Source: Colwellia sp. PAMC 21821 (GTDB taxonomy: Bacteria > Pseudomonadota > Gammaproteobacteria > Enterobacterales > Alteromonadaceae). From it: 64,000 nucleotides of DNA. The notes under the pieces were generated by a model. It did not search any database, had not been told where the DNA came from, and saw only the letters and a list, made by a program, of their open reading frames with translations. The translations under genes were made by a program, and so were the position numbers. The stretch covers positions 3,596,001 through 3,660,000 of the forward strand of contig NZ_CP014943.1 in NCBI RefSeq assembly GCF_002077175.1, written 5' to 3'. The stretch's first letter is position 1; each line of letters opens with the position of its first letter. Shown piece by piece: positions 27,744 to 37,678 of the stretch.

Positions 27744-27825
27744 TTGGTTGCGGAAGCAGAATTGAACCTACGACTTTCGGCTATTTATAAAGAGTAGCCC
27801 GAAGAGGTTGAGTTTTGAAGTTGTT
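27744..27825 (-). pseudogene. Degenerate tRNA-like copy P0 (most 3' in the array)
   Basis: Read on the minus strand it keeps a T-arm (GTCGTAGGTTCAATTCTGC) and a CGCAACCA end like the initiator tRNA, but the 5' acceptor strand and D-arm have decayed. In place of the anticodon arm there is an AT-rich loop closed by a TTCGG(G)CTA / TAGCCGAA stem. It shares the AACCTC and expanded-loop features with the other three copies. Confidence 0.65.
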
Positions 27826-27844
27826 TTATTCATTCTAAAAGAAT

Positions 27845-27921
<77 letters not shown>

Positions 27922-27978
27922 TCCGAATGGCCTAAATTAATAGGCAAGCCAAGTTGTTTTAATTCAAACTTAAGAATT

Positions 27979-28070
27979 TATTGTGGAAGTAGGGTTTGAA
28001 TCTACGACCTTTGGCTATTACTTTAAAAACAGCCCGACGAGGTTGAACTTTTAGACTGCTCCATCCCGCG
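27979..28070 (-). pseudogene. Degenerate tRNA-like copy P1
   Basis: A 92-base relative of the initiator tRNA. The first 18 bases match exactly, then the D-arm has about 6 extra bases (AAAAGTTCAACCTC) and the anticodon arm is replaced by a GGCT/AGCC stem with a long AT-rich loop. The 3' acceptor strand is mismatched and the CCA is lost (CACAATA). Differs from P3 by one base. Confidence 0.8.
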
Positions 28071-28126
28071 TCCGAATGGCCTAAATTAATAGGCAAGCCA
28101 AGTTGTTTTAATTCAAACTTAAGAAT

Positions 28127-28203
<77 letters not shown>

Positions 28204-28237
28204 TCCGATTAGTTTGTTTTGATTCTAACTTAAGAAT

Positions 28238-28329
28238 TGGTTGTGGAAGTAGGGTTTGAATCTACGACCTTCGGCTAATTATAAAAAGCAGCCCGACGAG
28301 GTTGAACTTTTAGACTGCTCCATCCCGCG
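28238..28329 (-). pseudogene. Degenerate tRNA-like copy P2
   Basis: A 92-base copy with the same D-arm expansion as P1 and P3, an anticodon-arm replacement TCGG(G)CT / AGCCGA with a different AT-rich loop, and a retained CCA (CACAACCA). It has no CAT anticodon. Confidence 0.8.
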
Positions 28330-28386
28330 TCCGAATGGTCTAATTAAATTAGACAAGCCAAGTTGTTTTAATTCAAACTTAAGAAT

Positions 28387-28463
<77 letters not shown>

Positions 28464-28521
28464 TCCGAAATATCTAAATAAACTAGATAGACCAAGTTGT
28501 TTTAATTCAAACTTAAGAATT

Positions 28522-28613
28522 TATTGTGGAAGTAGGGTTTGAATCTACGACCTTTGGCTATTACTTTAAAAACAGCCCGACGAGGTTGAACTTTTAGACT
28601 GTTCCATCCCGCG
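28522..28613 (-). pseudogene. Degenerate tRNA-like copy P3
   Basis: A 92-base copy differing from P1 by one base (GGAACAG in place of GGAGCAG near the 5' end). No CCA and no anticodon. Its near-identity to P1, 540 bases away, points to duplication of the tRNA-plus-degenerate unit as a block. Confidence 0.8.
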
Positions 28614-28669
28614 TCCGAATGGTCTAATAAATTAGACAAGCCAAGTTGTTTTAATTCAAACTTAAGAAT

Positions 28670-28746
<77 letters not shown>

Positions 28747-28822
28747 TCCGATTAGTTTGTTTTAATTCTAACTTAAAGAATGCTTCTAAGGTGCAATAAC
28801 TTGCCTCTTCAAAGCGAGGCGT

Positions 28823-28851
28823 ATAATAAGGATACATCATCTGATTTGCAA
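28823..28851 (-). promoter_or_regulatory. Promoter of the initiator tRNA array
   Basis: On the minus strand: -35 TTGCAA (28846-28851), 17-base spacer, -10 TATTAT (28823-28828), followed by a GC-rich discriminator (CGCCTCGC), the arrangement expected of a stringently controlled stable-RNA promoter. No other convincing promoter is seen between the tRNA copies. Confidence 0.7.
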
Positions 28852-28989
28852 CCTGTTTTAAGTTTATTTTAGCTATTAATTTGATTTATTTTCTACTTGT
28901 TGTTTTTTTACTCTTGAATGACTCGGAATTCAGGCAATTAGCTAGAATTTGACAAAATTCAAAATAAAACGGCATAACTTAATAGATAG

Positions 28990-29018
28990 TTGGCGCTAAT
29001 TTGTAAAATGCCTATAAG
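28990..29018 (+). promoter_or_regulatory. Candidate rlmKL promoter
   Basis: TTGGCG, 17-base spacer, TATAAG, about 52 bases before the rlmKL start. Divergent from the tRNA promoter, about 140 bases away. Confidence 0.5.
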
Positions 29019-29070
29019 TAGAACGTGTCTTTGTTTATAATCGCGGCATAAATTAGATTGGAAATCCTAT

Positions 29071-31200
29071 ATGCAGCAATTTTTAGCATTAACCTCTCCA
29101 GGTATAGAAATATTACTGGCGCAAGAACTTAAAGATTTGAAAGCCGAACAAGTTGTTCAAAAGCCTGAAGGTGTTTATTTTAATTCAACTATCGAGCATG
29201 CTTATCACATTTGTCTGCGCTCTCGCTTATCAACGCGCATACTTTTAAAGTTGGGTGAAGGAGATGCGACCAATAAAGATGAACTCTATGCGGTTGCAAA
29301 GTCTATAAATTGGTCTGAACTATTTTCGGTAGATAATACCTTTGCTATCGATTTCGTGGGTACCAGTGATGAAATTCGAAACAGTCAGTTTGGTGCTTTA
29401 ACGGTTAAAGATGCTGTTGTTGACCATTTTCGGGATTTAAACCAAGAACGTCCGTCAGTAGATAAGTCCGCGCCACAGATAAGTTTTCAAGCGCGCTTAT
29501 TAAAGCAAAAAGTTGTTATTTATTTAGACTTTTCTGGGCGTAGCTTATTCAAACGTGGTTACCGAGAGCATTCAGGTGCCGCACCATTGAAAGAACATTT
29601 AGCGGCAGCCATTATTACCCGCTCTGGTTGGTTAGACGACACAACTAAACCTTTAGTCGATCCTATGTGTGGTTCTGGCACCATAGTTATTGAGGCTGTA
29701 TTAATGGCAGCTGGCTACGCACCGGGTATTGATAGAGCACAATGGGGTTTTGATTTTTGGTTAGGACATCAACCTGAAGCCTGGAAAGCAGCAAAGTCTG
29801 CAGCCATTGAGCAATCGCATGTCGGTTTAACTCAACTCAAAGCTAAAGTTTTTGGTGTTGACCTTGATAGCAGAGTATTAAAAACTGCTCAGCAAAATGC
29901 TAAAAATGCTGGCGTGCAACGATTTATCGAGTTTTCTTGTAAAAATGCCAATGATATGAAAAATGGCTTTGGACCAAAAGGGGCGATTTTATTCAACCCG
30001 CCTTACGGTGAACGAATAGGTGAACTCCCTGAACTAGTAGAAAGCTTTGCCTTGTTAGGGCAGACGTTTAAAGCACAATTTGTTAATTGGCGCATAGCTG
30101 TTTTAACGGCCAATGTTGAATTGTTAGCCATGATGAAAATGGTGACTTTAAAGCGCTACAAGTTTAAAAACGGTCCGCTAGATTGCCAATTTGCACTTTA
30201 TAATTTAGATGACAAGCAAGTATCAAGCAGTAATGTTAATGCTGAATTTGAGCAAAAAGACTCAGATTTTGGTAATCGCTTATTGAAAAATAAAAAGAAT
30301 TTAAAAAGCTGGCTTAAGCAAGAAAACATTGAGTGTTATCGCTTATATGATGCCGATATTCCTGAATATAATGTTGCTGTCGATGTTTATGGCGACCACC
30401 TTGTTATTCACGAATACACAGCGCCGGCTATTATTGAACCAGAAAAAGTTGCTAAAAGATTACAAGAAGTGGTTTACTTCGCGCCGAAAGTGCTTGGCGT
30501 TCCTACGGATAAAGTGATTATTAAAACCCGAGCTAAACAAAAAGGTAAAGAACAGTACCAACGTGTTGAGCAAACCAAAAAGTCTATGGTTGTGCATGAA
30601 TACGGCGCGAAATTAAAAGTGAACCTTTGGGATTACTTAGATACAGGACTGTTTTTAGATCACCGTAAAACTCGTCAAATAGTAGCGAAAAAATCCACAG
30701 GCAAATCATTATTAAACCTATTTGCTTATACCGGTTCAGTTTCTTTGCAAGCTGCATTGCATGGCGCGGATACGGTAACAACGGTTGATATGTCGAATAC
30801 CTATTTAAGTTGGGCACAAGACAATTTTGTATTGAACAATCTTAGTGGTCATAAATATGACTTTATTCAAGCAGATTGTTTACAGTGGCTGAAGAAGAAT
30901 GAGCAAAAGTTTGATGTGGTGTTTATTGACCCACCGACTTTTTCCAATTCAAAACGTATGGGCGAAAGTTTTGACGTGCAACGTGACCACGTGAGTTTAA
31001 TCACTGACGGGGTGAATTCACTTGCTGAAGGTGGTGAGTTAATTTTTACCAATAATAAGCGTAATTTTAAAATGGACTTTGATGCTATCGCTGCTTTAGG
31101 TTTGAACGTGCAAGAGTTGAGCGATAAAACACGAGATAAAGACTTTCAACGTAACAAGCATATTCACAACAGTTGGTTGATCAAGCGTAAGGCGAGCTAG
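29071..31200 (+). CDS. rlmL: Bifunctional 23S rRNA methyltransferase RlmKL
   Basis: Fusion enzyme of 709 residues that methylates 23S rRNA at G2445 (m2G, N-terminal half) and G2069 (m7G, C-terminal half). It starts with a THUMP domain (about residues 45-155); the first methyltransferase has DPMCGSGTIVIEA near 197 and NPPYGERIG near 309, and the second has LLNLFAYTGSVSLQAALHGA near 550 and the FIDPPTFSNSKRMG catalytic loop near 618. It is the first gene of a tight unit with the glutaredoxin-like gene (1-base gap) and uup (3-base gap). Confidence 0.96.
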   Translation: MQQFLALTSPGIEILLAQELKDLKAEQVVQKPEGVYFNSTIEHAYHICLRSRLSTRILLKLGEGDATNKDELYAVAKSINWSELFSVDNTFAIDFVGTSDEIRNSQFGALTVKDAVVDHFRDLNQERPSVDKSAPQISFQARLLKQKVVIYLDFSGRSLFKRGYREHSGAAPLKEHLAAAIITRSGWLDDTTKPLVDPMCGSGTIVIEAVLMAAGYAPGIDRAQWGFDFWLGHQPEAWKAAKSAAIEQSHVGLTQLKAKVFGVDLDSRVLKTAQQNAKNAGVQRFIEFSCKNANDMKNGFGPKGAILFNPPYGERIGELPELVESFALLGQTFKAQFVNWRIAVLTANVELLAMMKMVTLKRYKFKNGPLDCQFALYNLDDKQVSSSNVNAEFEQKDSDFGNRLLKNKKNLKSWLKQENIECYRLYDADIPEYNVAVDVYGDHLVIHEYTAPAIIEPEKVAKRLQEVVYFAPKVLGVPTDKVIIKTRAKQKGKEQYQRVEQTKKSMVVHEYGAKLKVNLWDYLDTGLFLDHRKTRQIVAKKSTGKSLLNLFAYTGSVSLQAALHGADTVTTVDMSNTYLSWAQDNFVLNNLSGHKYDFIQADCLQWLKKNEQKFDVVFIDPPTFSNSKRMGESFDVQRDHVSLITDGVNSLAEGGELIFTNNKRNFKMDFDAIAALGLNVQELSDKTRDKDFQRNKHIHNSWLIKRKAS

Positions 31201-31201
31201 C

Positions 31202-31432
31202 ATGTCAGTAAAATTTAATCTTTATGGCACAGAAGGCTGTCATTTATGTGAAGACGCTTTGGCATTATGTTTATCAGCAATGCCTGCAGCAGAAGTGCGT
31301 GAGGTTGATATTATTGATGACGATAAATTAGTCAAGCTGTATCGTGTTCACATTCCGGTATTAGAACGTCTTTCGGACCAAAAAAAATTATTTTGGCCAT
31401 TTGAACAGAAACAAATTTTGGAGTTATTGTAG
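31202..31432 (+). CDS. Glutaredoxin-like protein (DUF836 type)
   Basis: A 76-residue thioredoxin-fold protein with the redox motif CHLC near residue 13 (YGTEGCHLCEDA) and a cis-Pro segment HIPVLER. It matches the short glutaredoxin-like family often found between rlmKL and uup. The electron donor and target are unknown. Gaps of 1 and 3 bases to its neighbours imply co-translation. Confidence 0.9.
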   Translation: MSVKFNLYGTEGCHLCEDALALCLSAMPAAEVREVDIIDDDKLVKLYRVHIPVLERLSDQKKLFWPFEQKQILELL

Positions 31433-31435
31433 TTT

Positions 31436-33346
31436 ATGGAATTAATTCGTATTTCCCAAGGTGAATTAGCCTTTGGTGAAGACAAAGTCTTAGATAAAGC
31501 AGACTTAAGTGTACAAACAGGCGAACGAATTTGTTTGGTCGGTAGAAATGGTGCTGGAAAATCGACATTAATGAAAGTATTAATGGGTTTTCAAACCTTA
31601 GATGACGGACAAGTACTTAAATCTAACACTATGCAAGTTGCTATGTTGGAACAAGATCCACCAGAATCTTCTGATATCAGTGTTTTTGATTTTATCGCCC
31701 AAGGCGTAAAGGAAAATGCTGATTTAATTAAGCGTTATCATGCGATTATTCATGACGTTACTGAAGATCCATCAGAAAAAAACCTCACTAAAATGGCCAC
31801 GATTCAAGAACAACTTGAAGTGGCTAACGCTTGGCAGGATGAGCAGCGTATCGAACAAGTGATGACGACTTTAGCGTTGAATCCAGATGATAAAATTTGC
31901 GATCTGTCAGGTGGTTGGTTACGTAAGTTAGCGTTAGCTAAAGCCTTAGTGACTGCACCTGATATTTTACTGCTTGATGAGCCTACCAACCATTTAGATA
32001 TTAAAAGTGTTTTATGGTTAGAGTCATTTTTAAAAGACTTTGCCGGTACCATACTGTTTATTAGTCATGATAGAGCATTTATTCGTGGCGTTTCAACGCG
32101 TATTATCGATCTTGATCGCGGTGTTTTGAAAAGCTACCCAGGTAATTATGACTTATATATAGAACAAAAAGCGCATGACTTGCAGGTAGAGTCACAGCAA
32201 AACTCATTATTTGATAAGAAATTAGCTGAAGAAGAAGTTTGGATCAGACAAGGTGTAAAAGCGCGACGCACTCGTAACGAAGGTCGAGTAAGAGCTCTTG
32301 AGAAACTGAGAGGTGAACGTCAAGCTCGTCGTGAAGTACGCAATCAAAGCACGATGAATATTACTCAAGGCGATCGCTCAGGTAAATTGGTCTTTGAAGC
32401 CGAAGATTTAACTATCGCGTTTGACGACAAGGTTATCATCAAAGATTTAGATTTATTAATCACTCGAAATGATCGCATTGCATTTATTGGTGCTAACGGT
32501 ACGGGTAAATCTACGCTAATCAAGATGATTATGGGTAACCTAGAAGCAACGAGTGGAAAAATGCGTTCAGGGGTTAATTTAGATATTGCCTATTTCGATC
32601 AACATCGCGATGCGCTTGATCTTAAGAAAACTGTACAAGAAATTGTGGGTGAAGGTAAGCAAGAAGTCGTAGTAAATGGCAAACCAAGACATGTATTAGG
32701 TTACTTGCAAGACTTTCTGTTTAGCCCGAAACGTGCACGTACTCCAGTTAGAGCATTATCTGGTGGTGAAAAGAATCGTTTGTTGCTCGCTCGCTTGTTT
32801 TTACGCCCAAGTAATTTATTGATTCTGGATGAGCCAACTAATGATTTGGATATTGAAACATTAGAGTTATTAGAAGAAGTCGTTGCAAATTACGCAGGAA
32901 CGGTTATTTTAGTGAGCCATGATCGCGACTTTGTTAATAATTGTGTTAGTAGTTGCTTGTACTTTGATGGCAGCGGTCACATTACACAAATTGTTGGTGG
33001 TTATGATGATGTTGATAGTTATCTTGAACATAAAGATAAACAACGCCAAGCGATGGCAAAGCCAGTTGTTAAAGCTAACGCAAATGATAAAGTGGTAAAG
33101 GCTGAGAATAAAGTCGCTACACCGGCAAAGAAAAAACGCTCATTTAAAGAAAAAAAAGAGCTAGAAGAGCTACCTGGGCAAATTGATGAGCTGGAAAATT
33201 TAATTGCACAATTACAAGAAAAAGTGAATCAAGCTGACTTTTTTAGCCAAAGCCAAGAGCAAAGTAATAAAATATTGAACCAGTTAGCCCTAAGTGAGTC
33301 CAAACTCGAAGTTGCCTACGCTAGATGGCAAGAATTAGATGATTAA
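31436..33346 (+). CDS. uup: ABC-F ATPase Uup
   Basis: Soluble ABC-F protein of 636 residues with two ATPase domains and no membrane segment. Domain 1 has Walker A GRNGAGKST near residue 36, signature LSGGWLRKLALA and Walker B ILLLDEPTNHLD; domain 2 has GANGTGKST, LSGGEKNRLLLA and LLILDEPTNDLD. The linker between the domains and a C-terminal Lys/Glu-rich coiled coil (about 555-636) are typical of Uup, which acts on ribosomes and on branched DNA intermediates. Start overlaps nothing; the end overlaps the open frame before the DUF3466 gene. Confidence 0.95.
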   Translation: MELIRISQGELAFGEDKVLDKADLSVQTGERICLVGRNGAGKSTLMKVLMGFQTLDDGQVLKSNTMQVAMLEQDPPESSDISVFDFIAQGVKENADLIKRYHAIIHDVTEDPSEKNLTKMATIQEQLEVANAWQDEQRIEQVMTTLALNPDDKICDLSGGWLRKLALAKALVTAPDILLLDEPTNHLDIKSVLWLESFLKDFAGTILFISHDRAFIRGVSTRIIDLDRGVLKSYPGNYDLYIEQKAHDLQVESQQNSLFDKKLAEEEVWIRQGVKARRTRNEGRVRALEKLRGERQARREVRNQSTMNITQGDRSGKLVFEAEDLTIAFDDKVIIKDLDLLITRNDRIAFIGANGTGKSTLIKMIMGNLEATSGKMRSGVNLDIAYFDQHRDALDLKKTVQEIVGEGKQEVVVNGKPRHVLGYLQDFLFSPKRARTPVRALSGGEKNRLLLARLFLRPSNLLILDEPTNDLDIETLELLEEVVANYAGTVILVSHDRDFVNNCVSSCLYFDGSGHITQIVGGYDDVDSYLEHKDKQRQAMAKPVVKANANDKVVKAENKVATPAKKKRSFKEKKELEELPGQIDELENLIAQLQEKVNQADFFSQSQEQSNKILNQLALSESKLEVAYARWQELDD

Positions 33347-33371
33347 TAACGAAAGTGAGTTTAGTAGTTAC

Positions 33372-35144
33372 ATGAACAAATTTGTAAAATCAATTTTAGC
33401 ATTAGGTATCACTAGTGCATTAGGACTATCCGCGGTTAATGCAGCAACATACCAAGTTATTGATAAAGGTAATGTTTCCTCATTAAAATACACCTATTCA
33501 CAACAAGAAAATAATAATGGTGAAGCTGCTATTTCAGGCACTGATATCTATAATTTTCCGGTTCAGTTTCAATATCTAGATGAAGACGACTTTAACGGTA
33601 TAGTCACCTTAGCTAATATAAGCCATGAAGGTGTTCATGACTTATTGAATATTGAAGATGAGACTGCTCTGCGCGCAGGAAACCCAACCGCGAATGATCT
33701 TTCATGGGTAATTAGGTATCTAAAAGCAAGAGCCGGTAATAGTCTTTATCAGGAAGTTGGCGACATTTTTGCAATGACCAATTTTAATGGTCAAACTGAG
33801 CTCTTTAATGTTTTTGATGAAAAGTTTACCGGGACTGATATTTATACCCGTTCTACAAAAGAGTACATAAGTGGTATTACCAACGAAGGTTGGGTATACG
33901 GTACTGCATCTGCACCTTACTTGCCGCTGGACTTCACTCAAAGTGATGGAGAAGAAGTAACACACTGGTTGCGTGATTTTACTACACGTGGCTTTTTCTC
34001 TTCAGACGGTGGTGCAAGTATTACTGAAGTCATTCCACCTAGTGAGACAGACTTACCTGAAGAACAACGCTTTGGTGGTGAATCAGCCATATTAGACATT
34101 AGTGAATCTCACTTTGCGGTTGGTTATGCTAGTACCAGTATTGATCAGAATGCCTTAGATTTTTTTGCTGACGAAACTGGTGGCTGTGCTGACCCTGACG
34201 TACTTGATGACTTGCCATTTAAGGCTTGTGTACAACAAGTTATTGAAGACATCTATAATACTGAAGCAATAAAGTGGACGATTGATGAGCAAGGCATTAT
34301 TACCTCGGAAATATTAGGGCAGTTAGTTACTCCGCATGTTGATGATGTTCGTGAATATGAAAACTATGCCCAAGCCGTTAATAATCAAGGTGTAGCTGTT
34401 GGGTACGCTCATGGTTGGGTCGATGAGAATGAAACTGATCCAAGTGCAACCGAACAACGCAGTTTATATGCCGTAGTTTATAAAGACGGTCAAGTTACTG
34501 ACTTTACTGATGACCATGGTAAATACTTTGATTCACGTGCTTATGATATTAATGATGCTGGTATCGCTATAGGGCATGTTAATACGTTTGTTAATGGTAA
34601 TCAGAGAACTAAGTTCTACCATGTTGATACCAATGCTGAAACGATGGAAATGATTTTACCAACTGACTTTTTTACGGGTAGTTCAAGTACCGCTCGTGCG
34701 ATAAATGAAGATGGTAAAATAGTCGGAGAGGGTGAAGTTGAAACGCATAACGACAATAGCAGTACACCAAGAAGAACCCATGGTTTTATCTACGATATTA
34801 CCAGTAAAGCTTTTACTGATCTAAATGACTATATAGCCTGTGACAGTGATTATACTATTATTGAAGCACGTGATATTAATGACCAGAATGAAATTTCTGC
34901 AACTGCATTGATCAGAGTACCTCGCCGTGATTCAAAAGGTGTTTTAATGCTTGATGATAAAGGTGAACAGCAATTTGAAGATGTGGTTCGCGCTGTGACA
35001 TTAGAGCCTATACCGGGTGAAATTGAAAACTGTAGCGCCGTTGAAGAGAAAGTTGAAAGACAAGGTGCAGGCTTTGGCTTAAGCAGTGTTTTATTGTTAA
35101 TGCTTGTAGGCTTACGTCGCAGATTTACTAAGCGAGTTAGCTAA
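33372..35144 (+). CDS. DUF3466 family secreted protein with a C-terminal sorting-type tail
   Basis: A 590-residue exported protein of unknown function that I assign to DUF3466 from its sequence and its place after uup. The ATG at 33372 gives a clean signal peptide (MNKFVKSILALGITSALGLS then AVNA, cleavage near 24); an in-frame ATG 33 bases upstream overlaps the uup stop and would add a polar leader. The chain is acidic, with repeated AVGYA/DINDAGIAIG-type units resembling beta-propeller-like repeats. The C-terminus (GAGFGLSSVLLLMLVGLRRR) is a Gly start, hydrophobic span and Arg cluster, as in GlyGly-CTERM-like tails processed by rhombosortase. Confidence 0.85.
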   Translation: MNKFVKSILALGITSALGLSAVNAATYQVIDKGNVSSLKYTYSQQENNNGEAAISGTDIYNFPVQFQYLDEDDFNGIVTLANISHEGVHDLLNIEDETALRAGNPTANDLSWVIRYLKARAGNSLYQEVGDIFAMTNFNGQTELFNVFDEKFTGTDIYTRSTKEYISGITNEGWVYGTASAPYLPLDFTQSDGEEVTHWLRDFTTRGFFSSDGGASITEVIPPSETDLPEEQRFGGESAILDISESHFAVGYASTSIDQNALDFFADETGGCADPDVLDDLPFKACVQQVIEDIYNTEAIKWTIDEQGIITSEILGQLVTPHVDDVREYENYAQAVNNQGVAVGYAHGWVDENETDPSATEQRSLYAVVYKDGQVTDFTDDHGKYFDSRAYDINDAGIAIGHVNTFVNGNQRTKFYHVDTNAETMEMILPTDFFTGSSSTARAINEDGKIVGEGEVETHNDNSSTPRRTHGFIYDITSKAFTDLNDYIACDSDYTIIEARDINDQNEISATALIRVPRRDSKGVLMLDDKGEQQFEDVVRAVTLEPIPGEIENCSAVEEKVERQGAGFGLSSVLLLMLVGLRRRFTKRVS

Positions 35145-35191
35145 TTAATCAACTTGCTATTAAACCATTCGATCATCAAATATAGATAAAA

Positions 35192-35218
35192 ATAAAGCCA
35201 GCTTTTAGCTGGCTTTAT
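35192..35218. terminator. Bidirectional terminator between DUF3466 gene and ilvH
   Basis: Perfect 11-bp stem ATAAAGCCAGC / GCTGGCTTTAT with a 5-base loop, 48 bases after the DUF3466 stop and 28 bases past the ilvH stop. Positioned to serve both convergent operons. Confidence 0.85.
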
Positions 35219-35245
35219 AGTATTTTGGAGAATTTAAAATCAATA

Positions 35246-35749
35246 TTATTGTTTAATTCTTAAGGCTTTCTCACCTCGAGCAATACCAACACAGCCAGAT
35301 CTGACCGACTCAATAATTTCTGTTTCATTGGCGAGAGTGCAAATAAAAGCATTGATTTTTTCTGCGTTGCCCGTCAATTGAATGGTATAAACTTGTTTGC
35401 CAATATCTATGATAGAACCTCTAAAAATATCGGTTATACGCATGACTTCACTGCGTGACTTTTCATTCATTGCTAGCACTTTAATTAACAGTAATTCGCG
35501 CTCTACATGACTGCGCTCAGTTAAGTCAGTAATTTTAATGACATCGATGAGCTTGTTTACTTGTTTTACTATCTGTTCAAGTATTTTATCGTTACCTTTG
35601 GTGACTATCGTAATACGAGACAAACTGTCATCTTCAGTGGGGGCAACGGTTAAACTTTCAATATTAAATGCTCGTTGAGAAAACAATCCGACAATGCGTG
35701 AAAGTGATCCTGCCTCGTTCTCTAATAATATCGCTAAAATTCTGCGCAT
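35246..35749 (-). CDS. ilvH: Acetolactate synthase small (regulatory) subunit
   Basis: Regulatory subunit of acetohydroxyacid synthase, 167 residues, which gives the enzyme its valine feedback control. An N-terminal ACT domain ([40 protein letters not shown]) is followed by the second ACT-like domain (ELLLIKVLAMNEKSRSEVMR). It overlaps the large-subunit stop in a TAATG, so translation is coupled. Named ilvH from its close resemblance to the E. coli protein. Confidence 0.95.
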   Translation of the reverse strand: MRRILAILLENEAGSLSRIVGLFSQRAFNIESLTVAPTEDDSLSRITIVTKGNDKILEQIVKQVNKLIDVIKITDLTERSHVERELLLIKVLAMNEKSRSEVMRITDIFRGSIIDIGKQVYTIQLTGNAEKINAFICTLANETEIIESVRSGCVGIARGEKALRIKQ

Positions 35750-37473
35750 TAGGCTTTAACTCCTTTTTTAATCCACATTTCATCAATTGCGCCGGTACGT
35801 ATTTGCATCGGATATACATGCTCATTTTCATCAACTAAGACATCAACAAAAACCAGGCGGTTTTTAATATTAAATGCCTCTTGTATCTTTTCGTCTAATT
35901 CATCAAGGTTATTAATTTGCATTCCAACATGACCATAAGACTCTGCTAATTTTACAAAATCAGGTAACGATTCCATATAAGAAGAAGAATGGCGTCCCCC
36001 ATAAACCATGTCTTGCCATTGGCGCACCATACCTAAAGAACGATTATTCAATGAAATAATGACCACAGGTAAGTTATATTGTAAACAAGTCGATAGCTCT
36101 TGAATGTTCATTTGAATTGAACCATCGCCAGTAATACAAATAACATGGCTATCAGGGAAGGCTAATTTTACGCCCATAGCGGCGGGTAAACCAAACCCCA
36201 TAGTGCCTAAGCCGCCAGAGTTTATCCATTGGCGAGGCTTAGCAAAAGGGTAGTATTGCGCGGCAAACATTTGGTGTTGTCCAACATCAGAGCATACATA
36301 GGCTTCACCTTTGGTTGCTTTATACATCGACTCAATAACACGTTGCGGCTTTATCTTTCCATCAGTTTGTTCATAGCTAACACTATTAACCGCTCGCCAT
36401 TGTGCAATTTGTTGCCACCATGTTTGGTTTACTTCTTGGTTTACACTAAATTGCTTCTCTTCCAACTCATCAAGTAACTGTTTAATGACAATATCGAGTA
36501 AACCCACTACAGGAATATGAGCATTGATGGTTTTAGATATTGAAGTTGGATCTATATCAACATGCACAATAGTCGCATCAGGGCAGAATTTTTTAACATT
36601 GTTGGTGACACGGTCATCAAACCTTGCCCCTAAAGCGAGAATTACATCAGCATTAGCCATGGCCTTATTGGCTTCTAGGCTACCGTGCATACCTAACATA
36701 CCAATGAAATTATCATGCAAACCTGATATGGCGCCTAAGCCCATCAAGGTATTGGTAATCGGCGCATTGAGCTTTTCTACTAATTCGGTCAGTAACTCAG
36801 CAGCATTAGCTATTATAACGCCGCCACCAGCGTATATAACTAGACGTTTTGCTTTTGTTATCGCTTGAACCGCTTTCTTAATTTGACGATGATGGCCCTT
36901 TACGGTTGGGTTGTATGAGCGCATGTTTACTTCTGAGTTAAAGACAAACTCAGCGGTAAATTGTGGCATTAAAATATCTTTGGGTAGCTCGATAACAACC
37001 GGGCCAGGTCGACCTGTACTGGCGATATAAAATGCTTTTGCGATAGTGTTTGGAATATCGACAACACTACGACAGTTAAAGCTATGTTTTACAATTGGGC
37101 GCGAGCAACCCACAATATCGGTTTCTTGAAATGCGTCGTCACCGATCAAACCCGTTGGCACTTGGCCTGATAGCACGACCATCGGTATGGAGTCCATGTA
37201 GGCTGTAGCTATTCCAGTAATGCAATTAGTTGCACCAGGACCTGATGTTGCTAACACAACACCGACTTCGCCTGTAGCGCGAGCAAAACCATCTGCCATA
37301 TGTGTTGCCGCTTGTTCATGACGAACGAGTATGTGCTCTACATCGTCTTGTCGAAACAGTGCATCATAAATGTCTAATACTGTTCCGCCTGGATAGCCAA
37401 ACAAGTATTTTACCTTAAGTGCTGCCAAGGTTTTTACTACCAGTTCAGCACCTGAGAATAGCTCTTTTGTCAT
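35749..37473 (-). CDS. ilvI: Acetolactate synthase large subunit
   Basis: Catalytic subunit of acetohydroxyacid synthase, 574 residues, first common step of valine, leucine and isoleucine synthesis. ThDP enzyme features: [15 protein letters not shown], the catalytic Glu in [22 protein letters not shown], and the ThDP-binding [20 protein letters not shown] ribosome-binding site precedes the ATG. It forms ilvIH with the small subunit; the leader and attenuator at 37512-37684 show control by charged leucyl- and valyl-tRNA. Confidence 0.96.
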   Translation of the reverse strand: MTKELFSGAELVVKTLAALKVKYLFGYPGGTVLDIYDALFRQDDVEHILVRHEQAATHMADGFARATGEVGVVLATSGPGATNCITGIATAYMDSIPMVVLSGQVPTGLIGDDAFQETDIVGCSRPIVKHSFNCRSVVDIPNTIAKAFYIASTGRPGPVVIELPKDILMPQFTAEFVFNSEVNMRSYNPTVKGHHRQIKKAVQAITKAKRLVIYAGGGVIIANAAELLTELVEKLNAPITNTLMGLGAISGLHDNFIGMLGMHGSLEANKAMANADVILALGARFDDRVTNNVKKFCPDATIVHVDIDPTSISKTINAHIPVVGLLDIVIKQLLDELEEKQFSVNQEVNQTWWQQIAQWRAVNSVSYEQTDGKIKPQRVIESMYKATKGEAYVCSDVGQHQMFAAQYYPFAKPRQWINSGGLGTMGFGLPAAMGVKLAFPDSHVICITGDGSIQMNIQELSTCLQYNLPVVIISLNNRSLGMVRQWQDMVYGGRHSSSYMESLPDFVKLAESYGHVGMQINNLDELDEKIQEAFNIKNRLVFVDVLVDENEHVYPMQIRTGAIDEMWIKKGVKA

Positions 37474-37506
37474 ATGTAATCCCTTTAATAAATCGATAAA
37501 TAGCGA

Positions 37507-37541
37507 TAAAAAAACCCCCGTTCTTTTCAGAGCGAGGGTTT
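37507..37541 (-). terminator. ilvIH attenuator terminator
   Basis: Minus-strand stem AAACCCTCG / CGGGGGTTT (9 bp, one T-G pair, 12-base loop), followed by a run of eight T. It lies between the leader peptide stop and ilvI, 34 bases upstream of the ilvI start. Confidence 0.88.
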
Positions 37542-37565
37542 ATTGTTTATATTTTTACTTTATTT

Positions 37566-37646
37566 TTACACACAATATCGACCACGCTTTGGTTTTAAGA
37601 CCAAGACGACAACGAGGAGAGATAAAAGCGTGTTTACGAAGTTCAT
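37566..37646 (-). CDS. ilvIH operon leader peptide (Leu/Val-rich)
   Basis: A 26-residue ORF that reads MNFVNT, then LLSLLVVVLVL, then KPKRGRYCV and a TAA stop: six Leu and four Val codons in an 11-codon stretch. This is the layout of an attenuation leader, where ribosome stalling at scarce Leu- or Val-tRNA stops the terminator at 37507-37541 forming. Inside it, CACGCTTT and AAAGCGTG bracket the Leu/Val codons and can pair as the 1:2 pause hairpin. There are no Ile codons. The start has no strong ribosome-binding site (TTTTAATATG). Confidence 0.88.
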   Translation of the reverse strand: MNFVNTLLSLLVVVLVLKPKRGRYCV

Positions 37647-37678
37647 ATTAAAATATTGTGTAAAAAGTAATAGCTACA

